In this document: positions 9,099-19,007 of the stretch, one piece after another
Layout: each line of letters begins with the position of its first letter
How positions within the stretch are numbered: position 1 is the stretch's first letter
Assembly (NCBI RefSeq): GCF_014204985.1
Contig: NZ_JACHMP010000001.1
Span: forward strand, 1,612,001 to 1,676,000
DNA: 64,000 nt
DNA from: Streptosporangium becharense
GTDB taxonomy: Bacteria > Actinomycetota > Actinomycetes > Streptosporangiales > Streptosporangiaceae
Direction of reading: 5' to 3'
Made by a program: the position numbers and the translations under genes
The notes under the pieces: model-generated
Database searches by the model: none
What the model was told of the DNA's origin: nothing
The model's input: only the letters and a program-made list of their open reading frames with translations

Positions 9099-9914
9099 CT
9101 AGGCGGCGTGCCCTTCGGCCACCCGCCGTGCCCTGCGGGCCTCGGGGGCGTAACGGACCTGGGCGGGGATCAGGCCGATGCCGGTCTGCAGCGTCCTGAG
9201 CGTCACGGTCGCCCACAGGTCGCCCAGCGGCGTGGCCGGAAGGCCGTACAGCTTGCGGGCCCAGCGCGGCATGGTGGCGAAGGCGAGCAGCGTGACCATG
9301 GGGAACATCGGCTTGAGCGGCGTCAGCCGGACCGGGAGCGGCGCGTTGAGCGACTGGCGCAGGGGGTGCGGCACCTCGGGGGCGAAGTAGAGGCGGGGGC
9401 GGCACGCCCGGATGTAGTCGTCCATCTCCCCGACCGAGCCGGGGACGTCCTGCGAGCGGAGACCGACGACCTCGGCCGCGCGCCGCCACTCGGCCACGAA
9501 CCTGTCGGCGTCGGCGTCGGTCAGGACCACGCCCGCCCGCCGGGCGACCGACAGGTAGGAGTCGACCTCGCCGACGTGCACCCACAGCAGCGCGTCGGGG
9601 TCGTCGAGCCGGAAACGCTCACCGGTGTCCGGGTCGAGGGCGGTGAGGCTCGCGTGGATCCTCCGGACCCTGGCGCCCGCGCGGGCGACCTCCTCGGTGG
9701 TGCCGTAGGTGCGCACGCGCACGAACTCGGTGGTGCGCACGAAGCGGGACCACGCCTCGGCCGGGTCCATGAGCGCCGAGTTCTGCGCGACCCCGCGCAT
9801 GGCCCGGGGATGCAGGCCCTGCATCAGCAGTGCGCGGAAGCCTCCGACGAGCAGGATGGGCTCCCCCATGACCCGCCACGTCACCGAACCGGGGCCGAAG
9901 AGACCGTGATCCAT
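9099..9914 (-). CDS. MpaB/DUF2236 family oxygenase-like protein
   Basis: A 271-residue protein of the DUF2236 (MpaB/latex-clearing-protein-like) family. The opening 'GPGSVTWRVMGEPILLVGGFRALLMQGLHPRAMRGV' is the family hallmark, with the conserved Arg and His residues thought to hold a b-type heme in characterised members; 'LLWVHVGEVDSYLSVAR' follows. The substrate is unknown. The ATG at 9914 has a GGGAGG ribosome binding site. It is divergent from the peptide transporter operon, across a 326-bp spacer full of TGTCAC-type repeats, and lies upstream of, but apparently outside, the rib operon. Confidence 0.82.
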   Translation of the reverse strand: MDHGLFGPGSVTWRVMGEPILLVGGFRALLMQGLHPRAMRGVAQNSALMDPAEAWSRFVRTTEFVRVRTYGTTEEVARAGARVRRIHASLTALDPDTGERFRLDDPDALLWVHVGEVDSYLSVARRAGVVLTDADADRFVAEWRRAAEVVGLRSQDVPGSVGEMDDYIRACRPRLYFAPEVPHPLRQSLNAPLPVRLTPLKPMFPMVTLLAFATMPRWARKLYGLPATPLGDLWATVTLRTLQTGIGLIPAQVRYAPEARRARRVAEGHAA

Positions 9915-9978
9915 GCGCTCATCCCTCCCGTGAGCACACGATTACCCTACAAGCCGGGTTTGATGCATTCGTCGCAAG

Positions 9979-10041
9979 CTTGTGACACAAGCAGGACGAG
10001 ACCCTGACAAGGGTGTCACCGTCGCGTCATGGAAGTGTCAC
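9979..10041. promoter_or_regulatory. Cluster of TGTCAC-type operator-like repeats in a divergent spacer
   Basis: Between the divergent MpaB-type gene and the transporter operon lie a perfect 13-bp palindrome CTTGTGACACAAG (9979-9991), an inverted repeat TGACA-AGGG-TGTCA (10005-10018), and a third copy AAGTGTCACAAA (10033-10044 region). All share GTGTCAC or its complement. The layout suggests an operator array for a dimeric repressor of one or both flanking transcripts. The 10045-10170 stretch is markedly A+T-rich and should contain the transporter promoter, but I could not settle on a specific -35/-10 pair. Confidence 0.5.
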
Positions 10042-10240
10042 AAATCCGTGAAAATCCATCCATGACCTAATCCATTCTTCCATACAACCCCCCGCAATAG
10101 TCAACGGAATTAAAGCTACAAACAGATGGAAGTTGCACAACAAAAATACGACTAGGCTCTAGACCATTGATTTGCCACCGCGTGTTTTGCGATGGTTCCA
10201 GGGATCACGCTCAGCCATGCTCGTTGGGGGCTCCCGCACG

Positions 10241-11242
10241 ATGACCATCCCTGCACCAGCCGCGACCACCACCGGGGAGACACCCTCGCCGAAGGCGCCG
10301 GTGACGGTCGGCCGTTCCCCCAGTCAGCTGATGTGGCTGCGTTTCCGCCGCGACCGCACCGGCCTCGTCTCCGCCGGGGTGGTGATTTTCTTCCTCCTCG
10401 TCGCGATCCTCGCGCCGGTCATCTCCATGCTCTACGGCAAGGACCCGTACACCCTCTACGGGCAGGAGAACCCGGGCCTGCTGAACGACTACGGCTACCC
10501 GGTCCTGCCCAACGGGGGCATCAGTTCGGAGTTCTGGTTCGGTATCGAGCCGGGCCTCGGCCGGGACGTCTTCACGCAGCTCGTCTACGGGATCAGGACC
10601 TCCCTGGCGATCGCGATGACCGCGACGGTCCTCATCTCGATCATCGGCATCGTCATGGGCATCGTCGCCGGATACGCCGGGGGCAGGACCGACTACTTCA
10701 TCGGCCGGCTGATCGACATCGTCCTGTCGTTCCCCTCGACGCTGTTCATCATCGCGTTCATCCCGGTGGTGGAGAACCTCTTCGTCAAGCCGGACGAGAA
10801 CACCCCGATCTGGCTGCGGGTGGTGACCCTCATCGGCCTGCTGACGGCGTTCGGGTGGGCCGGCATCGCCCGGCTGCTGCGCGGCCAGGTGCTCTCCATG
10901 CGCGAGCGGGAGTTCGTCGAGGCCGCCAAGGTGACCGGCGCCTCGCCCTCCCGCATCATCTTCAAGGAGCTGCTGCCCAACCTGTGGACGCCGATCCTGA
11001 TCCAGTCGACGCTGCTGCTGCCCGCGATGGTCACCGCCGAGGCGGCCCTGTCCTTCCTGGGCGTCGGAATGATCGAGCCGATCCCCGACTGGGGCCGCAT
11101 GTTCCGGCGCGGGACCGAGATCTACATGAACGACATCACCTACCTGATCTTCCCCGGTGTCGCCCTCCTGGTCTTCGTGGTCGCGTTCAACCTGCTCGGT
11201 GACTCGATCCGCGACGCCTTCGACCCCAAGCTCAAGCGATAG
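10241..11242 (+). CDS. Peptide ABC transporter permease, DppC/OppC-type
   Basis: A 333-residue inner-membrane permease. After a short Thr/Pro-rich N-terminal tail come a first transmembrane helix ('AGVVIFFLLVAILAPVISML') and five more; the permease loop motif EAA-like 'EFVEAAKVTGASPSRIIFKE' and the C-terminal 'ALSFLGVGMIEPIPDWGRM' identify the OppC/DppC branch. The frame opens at a TTG at 10172, but ATG 10241 (MTIPAPA) is the more credible start; ATG 10217 is an alternative. Unusually this gene comes before the binding protein; the partner permease follows the binding protein. Confidence 0.88.
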   Translation: MTIPAPAATTTGETPSPKAPVTVGRSPSQLMWLRFRRDRTGLVSAGVVIFFLLVAILAPVISMLYGKDPYTLYGQENPGLLNDYGYPVLPNGGISSEFWFGIEPGLGRDVFTQLVYGIRTSLAIAMTATVLISIIGIVMGIVAGYAGGRTDYFIGRLIDIVLSFPSTLFIIAFIPVVENLFVKPDENTPIWLRVVTLIGLLTAFGWAGIARLLRGQVLSMREREFVEAAKVTGASPSRIIFKELLPNLWTPILIQSTLLLPAMVTAEAALSFLGVGMIEPIPDWGRMFRRGTEIYMNDITYLIFPGVALLVFVVAFNLLGDSIRDAFDPKLKR

Positions 11243-11259
11243 ATCCGAATAGGAGAGAG

Positions 11260-13053
11260 ATGAAAGTGCGCAAGCGGTCAGCAGTGGCCGTTCTCGCCGC
11301 AGGCGTCCTCGCGCTGACCAGCGCGTGCGCCGCCGGCAACCAGGGCGCCCCCGCGGCCCCCGGCGGTGGCACCGGTGCCTCCGGTGGCGCCGCGGCGCCG
11401 GCCGCTACCTACACCCCCCCGAAGATCACGCTCGGCACCGCCGACGACTCCAAGGGCCCGGCCATCGCGCCGGAGGGCGTCGTCAAGGGCGGCACGGTCA
11501 CGATGATCGACCGCGACGACATCGGCCACCTCGATCCCGGCCAGAGCTACGTCAACACCATGACGAACTTCGGCCTGCTGGTCCACCGCACCCTGACCGG
11601 CTACAAGCGCGTCGCCAAGGGCGACTACAAGCTGGTCGGCGACCTGGCCACCGACGCCGGCACCCCCTCCGACGGCGGCAAGACCTGGACCTTCACCCTC
11701 AAGGACGGGGTGAAGTGGGAGGACGGCACGCCGATCACCTCCGACGACGTCAAGTGGACGATCGAGCGGACGTTCGCCCCCTACATCACCCAGGGCCCCA
11801 CCTACGTCCAGCAGTGGCTGACCGAGGTCGACCACAAGAAGGCATACAAGGGCCCGTACGACGGCAAGCGCCTGGACGCCATCGAGACGCCCGACGACAA
11901 GACGATCGTCTTCAAGTTCAAGACGCCGCACGCCGACGCCAACTACGCCTTCGCCATGGGCGGCTACGCCATCGTGCCCAAGGCCAAGGACACCAAGGAA
12001 CAGTACGACAAGAAGCCCTTCTCCGCCGGGCCGTACGTCATCAAGAGCCACGTGCCCGACAAGTCGATGGAGCTGGAGCGCAACCCGCACTGGGACCCGG
12101 CCACCGACCCGATCCGCGGCGCCTACCCCGACAAGTGGCGTCTGGAGTTCGGTCAGGAGGCCCTGCAGATCACCGACCGCCTGATGGCCGACACCGGCCC
12201 GGACCAGACGGCGTTCACCTTCTACGCCACCGTCCCGCCGGAGCGGCTCCAGCAGGTGCTCGGCGACGCGTCGCTGGCCCCGCGCCTGATGAAGAGCCCG
12301 TCGCCGTACGGCAACTACTACTACTTCAACCTCGACCGGGTGAAGGACATCAAGATCCGCCAGGCCGTCAACCACGCCTGGCCGTCCAAGCAGATCCAGC
12401 AGGTCATGGGCGGCCCGGCCGCCGCGGCGCTGCCCACCACGATCCTGAACGAGAACACCACGGTCGGCTACCAGGCCTACGACCTGTTCGGCAAGGACGC
12501 CAAGCCCGAAGGTGACATCGAGAAGGCCAAGCAGCTGCTGGCCGAGTCGAGCAACCCGACGCCGACCATCGTCTACGCCTACAACCAGACCCCGGTCCAG
12601 GAGCAGGTCACCATCGTGATCAAGAACGCTCTGGAGAAGGCCGGCATCAAGGTCGTGACCAAGCCGCTGGACCGCAAGACCTACTACGACTCCATCGGCA
12701 AGGTGAAGAACGACTTCGACCTGTACTGGGGCGGCTGGGGCGCCGACTGGCCGTCGGGCTCGACGGTCATGCCGGTCATCTTCGGCCCGGTCGGCGACGG
12801 TGCGCCGAACTACTCGCACCTGAAGGACGAAGAGCTCACCAAGAAGATGAACGACATCATGGCCATGGAGGACCTCGACGCGGCCAATGCGGCGTGGATG
12901 GCCCTGGACAAGGAGATCCAGGAGAAGATCACTCCCCTGGTCGTGGCGGAGAACCGGATCGCCAACACGCTCCACGGCTCCAAGGTGGGCGGCGCCGAGA
13001 TCGACCCGCAGTCGTGGGTCGTCTCGCCGAACACCATCTTCGTGAAGCAGTGA
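11260..13053 (+). CDS. Peptide ABC transporter substrate-binding lipoprotein (SBP family 5)
   Basis: A 597-residue extracytoplasmic binding protein. The N-terminus is a lipoprotein signal: basic MKVRKR, a hydrophobic stretch and the lipobox LTSAC with Cys at about residue 23. A Gly/Ala-rich linker follows, then SBP_bac_5 features such as 'WTFTLKDGVKWEDGTPITSD' and 'YWGGWGADWPSGS'. It binds di-/oligopeptides or similar solutes for the DppB/C permeases. It starts 18 bp after dppC with an AGGAG-type site. A long stem-loop just after its stop could stabilise its message relative to downstream genes. Confidence 0.9.
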   Translation: MKVRKRSAVAVLAAGVLALTSACAAGNQGAPAAPGGGTGASGGAAAPAATYTPPKITLGTADDSKGPAIAPEGVVKGGTVTMIDRDDIGHLDPGQSYVNTMTNFGLLVHRTLTGYKRVAKGDYKLVGDLATDAGTPSDGGKTWTFTLKDGVKWEDGTPITSDDVKWTIERTFAPYITQGPTYVQQWLTEVDHKKAYKGPYDGKRLDAIETPDDKTIVFKFKTPHADANYAFAMGGYAIVPKAKDTKEQYDKKPFSAGPYVIKSHVPDKSMELERNPHWDPATDPIRGAYPDKWRLEFGQEALQITDRLMADTGPDQTAFTFYATVPPERLQQVLGDASLAPRLMKSPSPYGNYYYFNLDRVKDIKIRQAVNHAWPSKQIQQVMGGPAAAALPTTILNENTTVGYQAYDLFGKDAKPEGDIEKAKQLLAESSNPTPTIVYAYNQTPVQEQVTIVIKNALEKAGIKVVTKPLDRKTYYDSIGKVKNDFDLYWGGWGADWPSGSTVMPVIFGPVGDGAPNYSHLKDEELTKKMNDIMAMEDLDAANAAWMALDKEIQEKITPLVVAENRIANTLHGSKVGGAEIDPQSWVVSPNTIFVKQ

Positions 13054-13083
13054 CGCCCACGAAAGCGTAGGAGACACCGAAAG

Positions 13084-13130
13084 GGCCGCGATCCCGTGCG
13101 GGGGAGAACCCCTCTCACGGGGTCGCGGCC
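13084..13130 (+). terminator. Long intercistronic stem-loop after the binding-protein gene
   Basis: GGCCGCGATCCCGTG (13084-13098) pairs with CACGGGGTCGCGGCC (13116-13130), 15 bp with one G-U pair, and the loop contains a further GGGG/CCCC pairing. There is no T-tract and the permease and ATPase genes continue on the same strand. It is therefore better read as an attenuator or mRNA-stabilising element that sets the binding protein above the membrane subunits than as a full terminator. Confidence 0.7.
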
Positions 13131-13181
13131 GGGGCCGGAGAAGGCCCCGCAGCGGTCCCAGCCACCTCGGGAAAACAGGCA

Positions 13182-14162
13182 ATGCTTCCATTCATCATCC
13201 GCCGCCTCCTCGGCGCCGCGGTCACCCTTCTGATCATCGCCGCGGTCACGTTCTTCCTCTTCTTCATGGTGCCCGGCGACGTGGCGAGACTCTCCTGCGG
13301 CAAGGTCTGCCCGCCCGAGCTGCTGGAGCAGGCGCGGCACAACCTCGGGCTGGACAAGCCCGTGGTCGTCCAGTTCGTGACCTGGCTGGCCGGCATCTTC
13401 GTCGGCCGCGACTACGAGGGCCTGGGCCACTGCCCGGCTCCCTGCCTCGGTTACTCCTTCGTCAACCGGGCACCGGTGTTCGAGACGATCCTGGACCGGC
13501 TCCCGCTGACCGTCTCGCTCACCATCGGGGCCGCGGTCATCTTCTTCACCTTCGGCGTGGCGACGGGCATCATCGCGGCGCTGCGGCAGGGCAAGCCGCT
13601 GGACAAGATCGCCAGCGTGTCGTCCCTGATCGGCGCCTCGGTGCAGATCTACTTCATCGGCACGCTCGCGCTGTACTTCCTCGTCTACCAGAACCAGATA
13701 TTCGCCCGGCCCAAGTACGTGCCGCTCACCGAGGACCCGATCGCCTGGATGACCGGCCTGCTGCTGCCCTGGCTGGTGCTGTCGATCATCTTCACCGCCA
13801 ACTACACCCGTATGACGCGTTCGACGATGGTGGAGCAGCTCGGTGAGGACTACGTCCGCACCGCGCGGGCCAAGGGCATGTCGGGCCGCTCGGTCGTGCT
13901 GAGGTTCGCCATGCGCGGCACCCTGACACCGATCATCACCATCCTGGGCGTGGACCTCGGCACCCTGATCGGCGGGGCGATCATCACCGAGACGACCTTC
14001 GGCCTGCAGGGCCTCGGGCAGCTCTCGATCAGGGCCGTCACCAACTCCGACCTGCCCATGCTGATGGCGACGGTGCTCGTCGCGGCCGGGGCGATCGTCA
14101 TCTTCAACATCATCGTCGACATCCTGTACGCCGTCATCGACCCCCGCGTGCGGCTGGGCTAG
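13182..14162 (+). CDS. Peptide ABC transporter permease, DppB/OppB-type
   Basis: A 326-residue permease starting 'MLPFIIRRLLGAAVTLLIIA', the typical N-terminal helix of OppB/DppB. Later hallmarks are 'LGEDYVRTARAKGMSGRSVV' (the EAA loop that docks on the ATPases) and the C-terminal 'DILYAVIDPRVRLG'. An insert of about 40 residues with paired cysteines ('ARLSCGKVCPPEL', 'LGHCPAPCLGYS') lies in the first extracytoplasmic loop, longer than usual. It pairs with the DppC-type permease encoded two genes upstream. Confidence 0.9.
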   Translation: MLPFIIRRLLGAAVTLLIIAAVTFFLFFMVPGDVARLSCGKVCPPELLEQARHNLGLDKPVVVQFVTWLAGIFVGRDYEGLGHCPAPCLGYSFVNRAPVFETILDRLPLTVSLTIGAAVIFFTFGVATGIIAALRQGKPLDKIASVSSLIGASVQIYFIGTLALYFLVYQNQIFARPKYVPLTEDPIAWMTGLLLPWLVLSIIFTANYTRMTRSTMVEQLGEDYVRTARAKGMSGRSVVLRFAMRGTLTPIITILGVDLGTLIGGAIITETTFGLQGLGQLSIRAVTNSDLPMLMATVLVAAGAIVIFNIIVDILYAVIDPRVRLG

Positions 14163-14175
14163 GAGCTTGAAGAAA

Positions 14176-15173
14176 GTGTCAACTCCGTTCCTCTCGGTCC
14201 GTGACCTGACCGTCGACTTCCACACCGAGGACGGCGTCGTCCACGCGGTGAACGGGCTCTCCTTCGACGTGGAGAAGGGCACCACGCTGGGGATCGTGGG
14301 CGAGTCCGGGTCGGGCAAGTCGGTGACCAACCTGACCGTGCTGGGCCTGCACAACCCGGAGACCACCAAGATCAGCGGTGAGATCCTGCTGGACGGCCAG
14401 CAGCTGATCGGTGCCCCCCGCTCCACCATGGAGAAACTGCGCGGCAACAAGGTCGCGATGATCTTCCAGGACCCGCTGACGGCGCTCTCGCCGTACCACA
14501 CCATCGGCCGGCAGATCGGCGAGGTCTACCGCAAGCACACCGGCGCCAGCCGGGAGAAGGCCAGGCAGCGCGCGATCGAGATGCTGACGCGGGTCGGCAT
14601 CCCCCAGCCGAAGCTGCGGGTGGACGACTACCCGCACCAGTTCTCCGGCGGCATGCGGCAGCGCGCGATGATCGCGATGGCCCTGGTGTGCGACCCCGAC
14701 CTGCTGATCGCCGACGAGCCGACCACCGCCCTGGACGTGACCGTGCAGGCCCAGATCCTGGACCTGCTCAAGGATCTCCAGGACCAGACCGGCACCTCGA
14801 TCATCCTGATCACCCACGACCTCGGCGTGGTCGCCAACACCGCGCACAACGTACTGGTGATGTACGCCGGGCGGGCGGTGGAGCGCGGCACGGTCAGGGA
14901 GGTGCTGCATGAGCCCCGCCACCCCTACACCTGGGGACTGCTGGCCTCGATGCCCAGCCTGGGCTCCTCGGTGGACGTGCCGCTCCAGCCGGTCCGCGGC
15001 ACCCCGCCGAGCCTGATCAACATCCCGGCCGGCTGCCCGTTCCACCCCCGCTGCGACTACATGCAGCTGGCCGGTCCGGAGATCTGCCGGACCGAGCGGC
15101 CCGAACTGTCCCCGCACCGCGGCCACGGCGACGCGTGCTACCTGACCCTCGCCCAGAAGAGGGAGATCCACAA

Positions 15174-15177
<4 letters not shown>
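14176..15177 (+). CDS. Peptide ABC transporter ATPase, DppD/OppD-type
   Basis: A 333-residue ATPase. Walker A 'GESGSGKSV', ABC signature '[15 protein letters not shown]', Walker B '[12 protein letters not shown]' and the H-loop 'ITHDLG' are all intact. The C-terminal OppD/DppD extension with the cysteine cluster '[11 protein letters not shown]...EICR' is present, as in members carrying an Fe-S cluster there. GTG 14176 is preferred over the in-frame TTG 14167 because the AGGAG at 14161 then has 10-bp spacing. It overlaps the next gene as GTGA. Confidence 0.9.
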
Positions 15178-16307
<1,130 letters not shown>

Positions 16308-16368
16308 GCGCTCCGGCCCGCCGGGCGTGCCGTCCCCGGACGTCGCCGGCGGCGGGGCGTGATCGACG

Positions 16369-16427
16369 GCGAAGACCTCCGACGCGGTGAAGGTGCCCGA
16401 GGCTCCACACCGCACGGAGGTCTTCGC
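16369..16427. terminator. Bidirectional terminator between the dpp-type operon and rpe
   Basis: GCGAAGACCTCCG (16369-16381) and CGGAGGTCTTCGC (16415-16427) form a perfect 13-bp stem, extended inward by GCGGTG/CACCGC (16384-16389 with 16408-16413) across a small internal loop. It lies between convergent genes, so it can end both transcripts. Confidence 0.85.
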
Positions 16428-16515
16428 GTTTCACCGTGACGCCCGCCCTGGAACTCAGGGGACACCCGCCGTGGGACTCACCGTGACGCCCGCCCTGGGA
16501 CGCCCGCCCGGGCCG

Positions 16516-17169
16516 TCAGCCGCCGGCCAGCGCGCGCAGGGCGTCGACCGCACCGGCCGGGTCGTCCGTGCCGTAGACGGCGTTGCCGGCCACGAAGACG
16601 TCCGCGCCGGCCTCGGCGCACCGCTCGATCGTCCCGACGGCGATGCCGCCGTCCACCTGGAGCCACACCTGGCCGCCGTGCCTGCCGATGAGCTCACGAG
16701 CCCGGCGGATCTTGGGCAGCACGAGGTCGAGGAACTTCTGCCCGCCGAAACCGGGGTCGACGGTCATCAGCAGGAGCATGTCGACCTCGCCGAGCAGGTC
16801 CTCGTACGGCTCGACGGGGGTGGCCGGGTTCAGCGCGAGCCCCGCCCTGGCGCCGGCGCCGCGGATCTGCCGCAGCGTGCGCACCGCGGCCTTGGCCGCC
16901 TCGGCGTGGATGGTCACGCTGCCCGCCCCCGCCTCGGCGTAGGCCGGGGCCCACCGGTCGGGATCCTCGATCATGAGGTGGCAGTCGAGCGGCGTCGAGG
17001 TCGCTTTGAGCAGGGACTCGACGACCGGCAGGCCGAGGGTCAGGTTGGGCACGAAGTGGTTGTCCATGACGTCCACGTGCAGCCAGTCGGCGTTGGGCAC
17101 CGCCGCCGCCGCCTCCGCGAGACGGGCGAAGTCGGCGGACAGGATGCTGGGCGAGATCTGTACGGCCAT
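16516..17169 (-). CDS. rpe: Ribulose-phosphate 3-epimerase
   Basis: A 217-residue TIM-barrel enzyme that interconverts D-ribulose 5-phosphate and D-xylulose 5-phosphate. The metal- and substrate-binding motifs are complete: '[13 protein letters not shown]', '[17 protein letters not shown]', 'CHLMIEDPD', '[12 protein letters not shown]' and 'LQVDGGI'. The length is standard. It is the last gene of the priA-...-def-fmt-rsmB-rpe run, about 135 bp after rsmB. Confidence 0.97.
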   Translation of the reverse strand: MAVQISPSILSADFARLAEAAAAVPNADWLHVDVMDNHFVPNLTLGLPVVESLLKATSTPLDCHLMIEDPDRWAPAYAEAGAGSVTIHAEAAKAAVRTLRQIRGAGARAGLALNPATPVEPYEDLLGEVDMLLLMTVDPGFGGQKFLDLVLPKIRRARELIGRHGGQVWLQVDGGIAVGTIERCAEAGADVFVAGNAVYGTDDPAGAVDALRALAGG

Positions 17170-17304
17170 GATTGGCAGATTCTACGAGGCGCGCCGGCAC
17201 CTCCGGTCACCGGTGGGTCCGCCGGGGGCGCCGCCGCGTTCACCGGGGGCGGTGCGCTCACCGGGACGCCCCGGACCGGATGGCCGGGGCGTCCCGGTGA
17301 GCGC

Positions 17305-19002
17305 TCAGCGGCGGCGCAGCAGCGCCAGGAACATGGCGTCGGTGCCGTGGCGGTGCGGCCAGAACTGCGCGTACGGCCCGTCGCCCAGGCCCTCGACCTC
17401 GGGGAGATAGGCGCGGGCGTCCAGCGTCTCGACGTCGTCCCGGCGGCGCAGCAGGTCTCCGACCACGGTGACGGTCTCGGCCAGGTGCGGCGAGCAGGTC
17501 ACGTACGCCACGACGCCGCCGGGCCGGACGGAGTCGACGGCGGAGCCCAGCAGGTCGCGCTGGAGCCGGCCCAGCTCCGCCAGGCTCCTCGGGTCGCGGC
17601 GCCAGCGCGCCTCGGGACGGCGGCGCAGCGCTCCCAGCCCGGTGCAGGGGGCATCCAGCATGACGCGGTCGAACGCCCCGGGCCGCCAGGCGGGCACGGT
17701 GCCGTCGGCGGTGATCACCGCCGCCTGGCGGGTGGTCCGCCACACCAGCCGGGCCCGGTGATACTGCACCTCGGCGGCGACCAGGTGCGCGCCGCCGCCG
17801 AAGGCGGCCGGACCGGCCGCCCCGGGAGCGGAGCCCGGCCGCGCGGACGCGCCGGAGGCCGCCGGGACGCCCGCGGGGTCCCCGTGGATCGCGATGGCGT
17901 CGAGCAGGCCGGCCTTGCCGCCCGGACCGGCGCACATGTCGAGCCAGCGGGAGTCGCGGCCCGGGACCGGGACGCGCGTCAGAGCCAGGGCCACGAGCTG
18001 GCTGGCCTCGTCCTGGACGGCGGCCCGCGACTCGGCCACGGCGAGGACCGCCGCGGGGTCGCCCTCGGCGAGATAGGCCCCGTAGGGGGAGTACGCGGCC
18101 GGTTCGGCACCGGAGGCCACGAGCTCCTCGACCGTCGACCGGCCGGGACGGGCGACCAGGGCCACCCGGGGACGCTCGTTGTCGGCCGCGAGCAGCGCGG
18201 CGGTCTCGTCCGCGTCGCCGCCCACGGCGTCGCGCAGCGCGTCGACGATCCACCGGGGGTGGCTGTGGGCCACGGCCAGATGGCCGACCGGGTCGGCGGC
18301 CGGGTCGGGGGCGACGATCGCCAGCCACTGCTCCAGGGACCGGGTGGAGACCTTGCGCAGCACGGCGTTGGCGTACTTCGACGCCCCGGCGCCCACCCGC
18401 AGCCGCACCAGGTCGACCGTCGTGCCGACGGCGGCGTGCGGGGGGATCCGGGTCTTGAGGAGCTGGTGCACACCCAGGCGGATGGCGTCGAGCAGCGGCG
18501 GATCGATGTCCTCCGGTGCCCGGTCGCTGCATGCGGCGACGACCTCGTCGTAGGTGCCGAGACCGCGCAGGGTGCCGTAGGCCAGCTCGGTGGCCAGGCC
18601 CGCGTCGCGCCCGGACAGGCGGCGTTCACGCAGCAGCGTGGGCATCAGCAGGTTGGCGTAGGCGTCACGCTCGTCGACGGCGCGCAGCAGGTCGTAGGCG
18701 GCGTTGCGCGCCTCGTCACGGACCGGCCTGGCCGGACGCGTACCCCGGCCGCCCGGCCGCCCGGCGCCTCCGCCCTGCGGACGTGGAGCGCCGCCGCGTC
18801 GCCCGGAGCCCTGACCCCCGCGACCACCGGAACCCTGCCCTCCGAAGCCCTGCCCCCCGGAAGCCGCGCCTGCGGACCCCTTACCGCCGGCCCCCTGGCC
18901 GCCACGCCCGCCGGAGCCCTGACCGCCCCGGCCGCGTGCGCGGCCGCCTGAGCCGTGATCGCCGCCGCGCGCAGCGCCGCCGCCCTTACCCCCGCTGTTC
19001 AT
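17305..19002 (-). CDS. rsmB: 16S rRNA (cytosine-967-C5)-methyltransferase RsmB
   Basis: A 565-residue methyltransferase. After residue about 95 comes a NusB-like RNA-binding domain ('RNAAYDLLRAVDERDAYANL'), then the SAM-dependent domain with 'WLDMCAGPGGKAGLLDAI', 'MLDAPCTGLGALRRRPEARW' and 'VAYVTCSPH', where the two conserved cysteines of m5C methyltransferases sit. The first 95 residues form a low-complexity Gly/Arg/Gln tail with many RGG and GQG units, absent from E. coli RsmB and probably an RNA-binding disordered tail. I chose ATG 19002; the frame is open upstream but overlaps fmt. It starts only 5 bp after the fmt stop. Confidence 0.92.
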   Translation of the reverse strand: MNSGGKGGGAARGGDHGSGGRARGRGGQGSGGRGGQGAGGKGSAGAASGGQGFGGQGSGGRGGQGSGRRGGAPRPQGGGAGRPGGRGTRPARPVRDEARNAAYDLLRAVDERDAYANLLMPTLLRERRLSGRDAGLATELAYGTLRGLGTYDEVVAACSDRAPEDIDPPLLDAIRLGVHQLLKTRIPPHAAVGTTVDLVRLRVGAGASKYANAVLRKVSTRSLEQWLAIVAPDPAADPVGHLAVAHSHPRWIVDALRDAVGGDADETAALLAADNERPRVALVARPGRSTVEELVASGAEPAAYSPYGAYLAEGDPAAVLAVAESRAAVQDEASQLVALALTRVPVPGRDSRWLDMCAGPGGKAGLLDAIAIHGDPAGVPAASGASARPGSAPGAAGPAAFGGGAHLVAAEVQYHRARLVWRTTRQAAVITADGTVPAWRPGAFDRVMLDAPCTGLGALRRRPEARWRRDPRSLAELGRLQRDLLGSAVDSVRPGGVVAYVTCSPHLAETVTVVGDLLRRRDDVETLDARAYLPEVEGLGDGPYAQFWPHRHGTDAMFLALLRRR

Positions 19003-19007
19003 GATCT

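Noticed and set aside
13084..13130. Full operon terminator after the binding-protein gene
   Set aside because: The permease and both ATPase genes needed for the same transporter follow on the same strand, so complete termination is unlikely; recorded as an attenuating or stabilising hairpin.
11278..13191. 637-codon minus-strand frame opposite the first binding-protein gene
   Set aside because: Val/Leu/Asp/Gly-rich mirror translation of a well-supported lipoprotein gene; typical shadow ORF.
16387..18951. 854-codon plus-strand frame opposite rpe and rsmB
   Set aside because: Both rpe and rsmB on the other strand have complete catalytic motifs; this frame has none.
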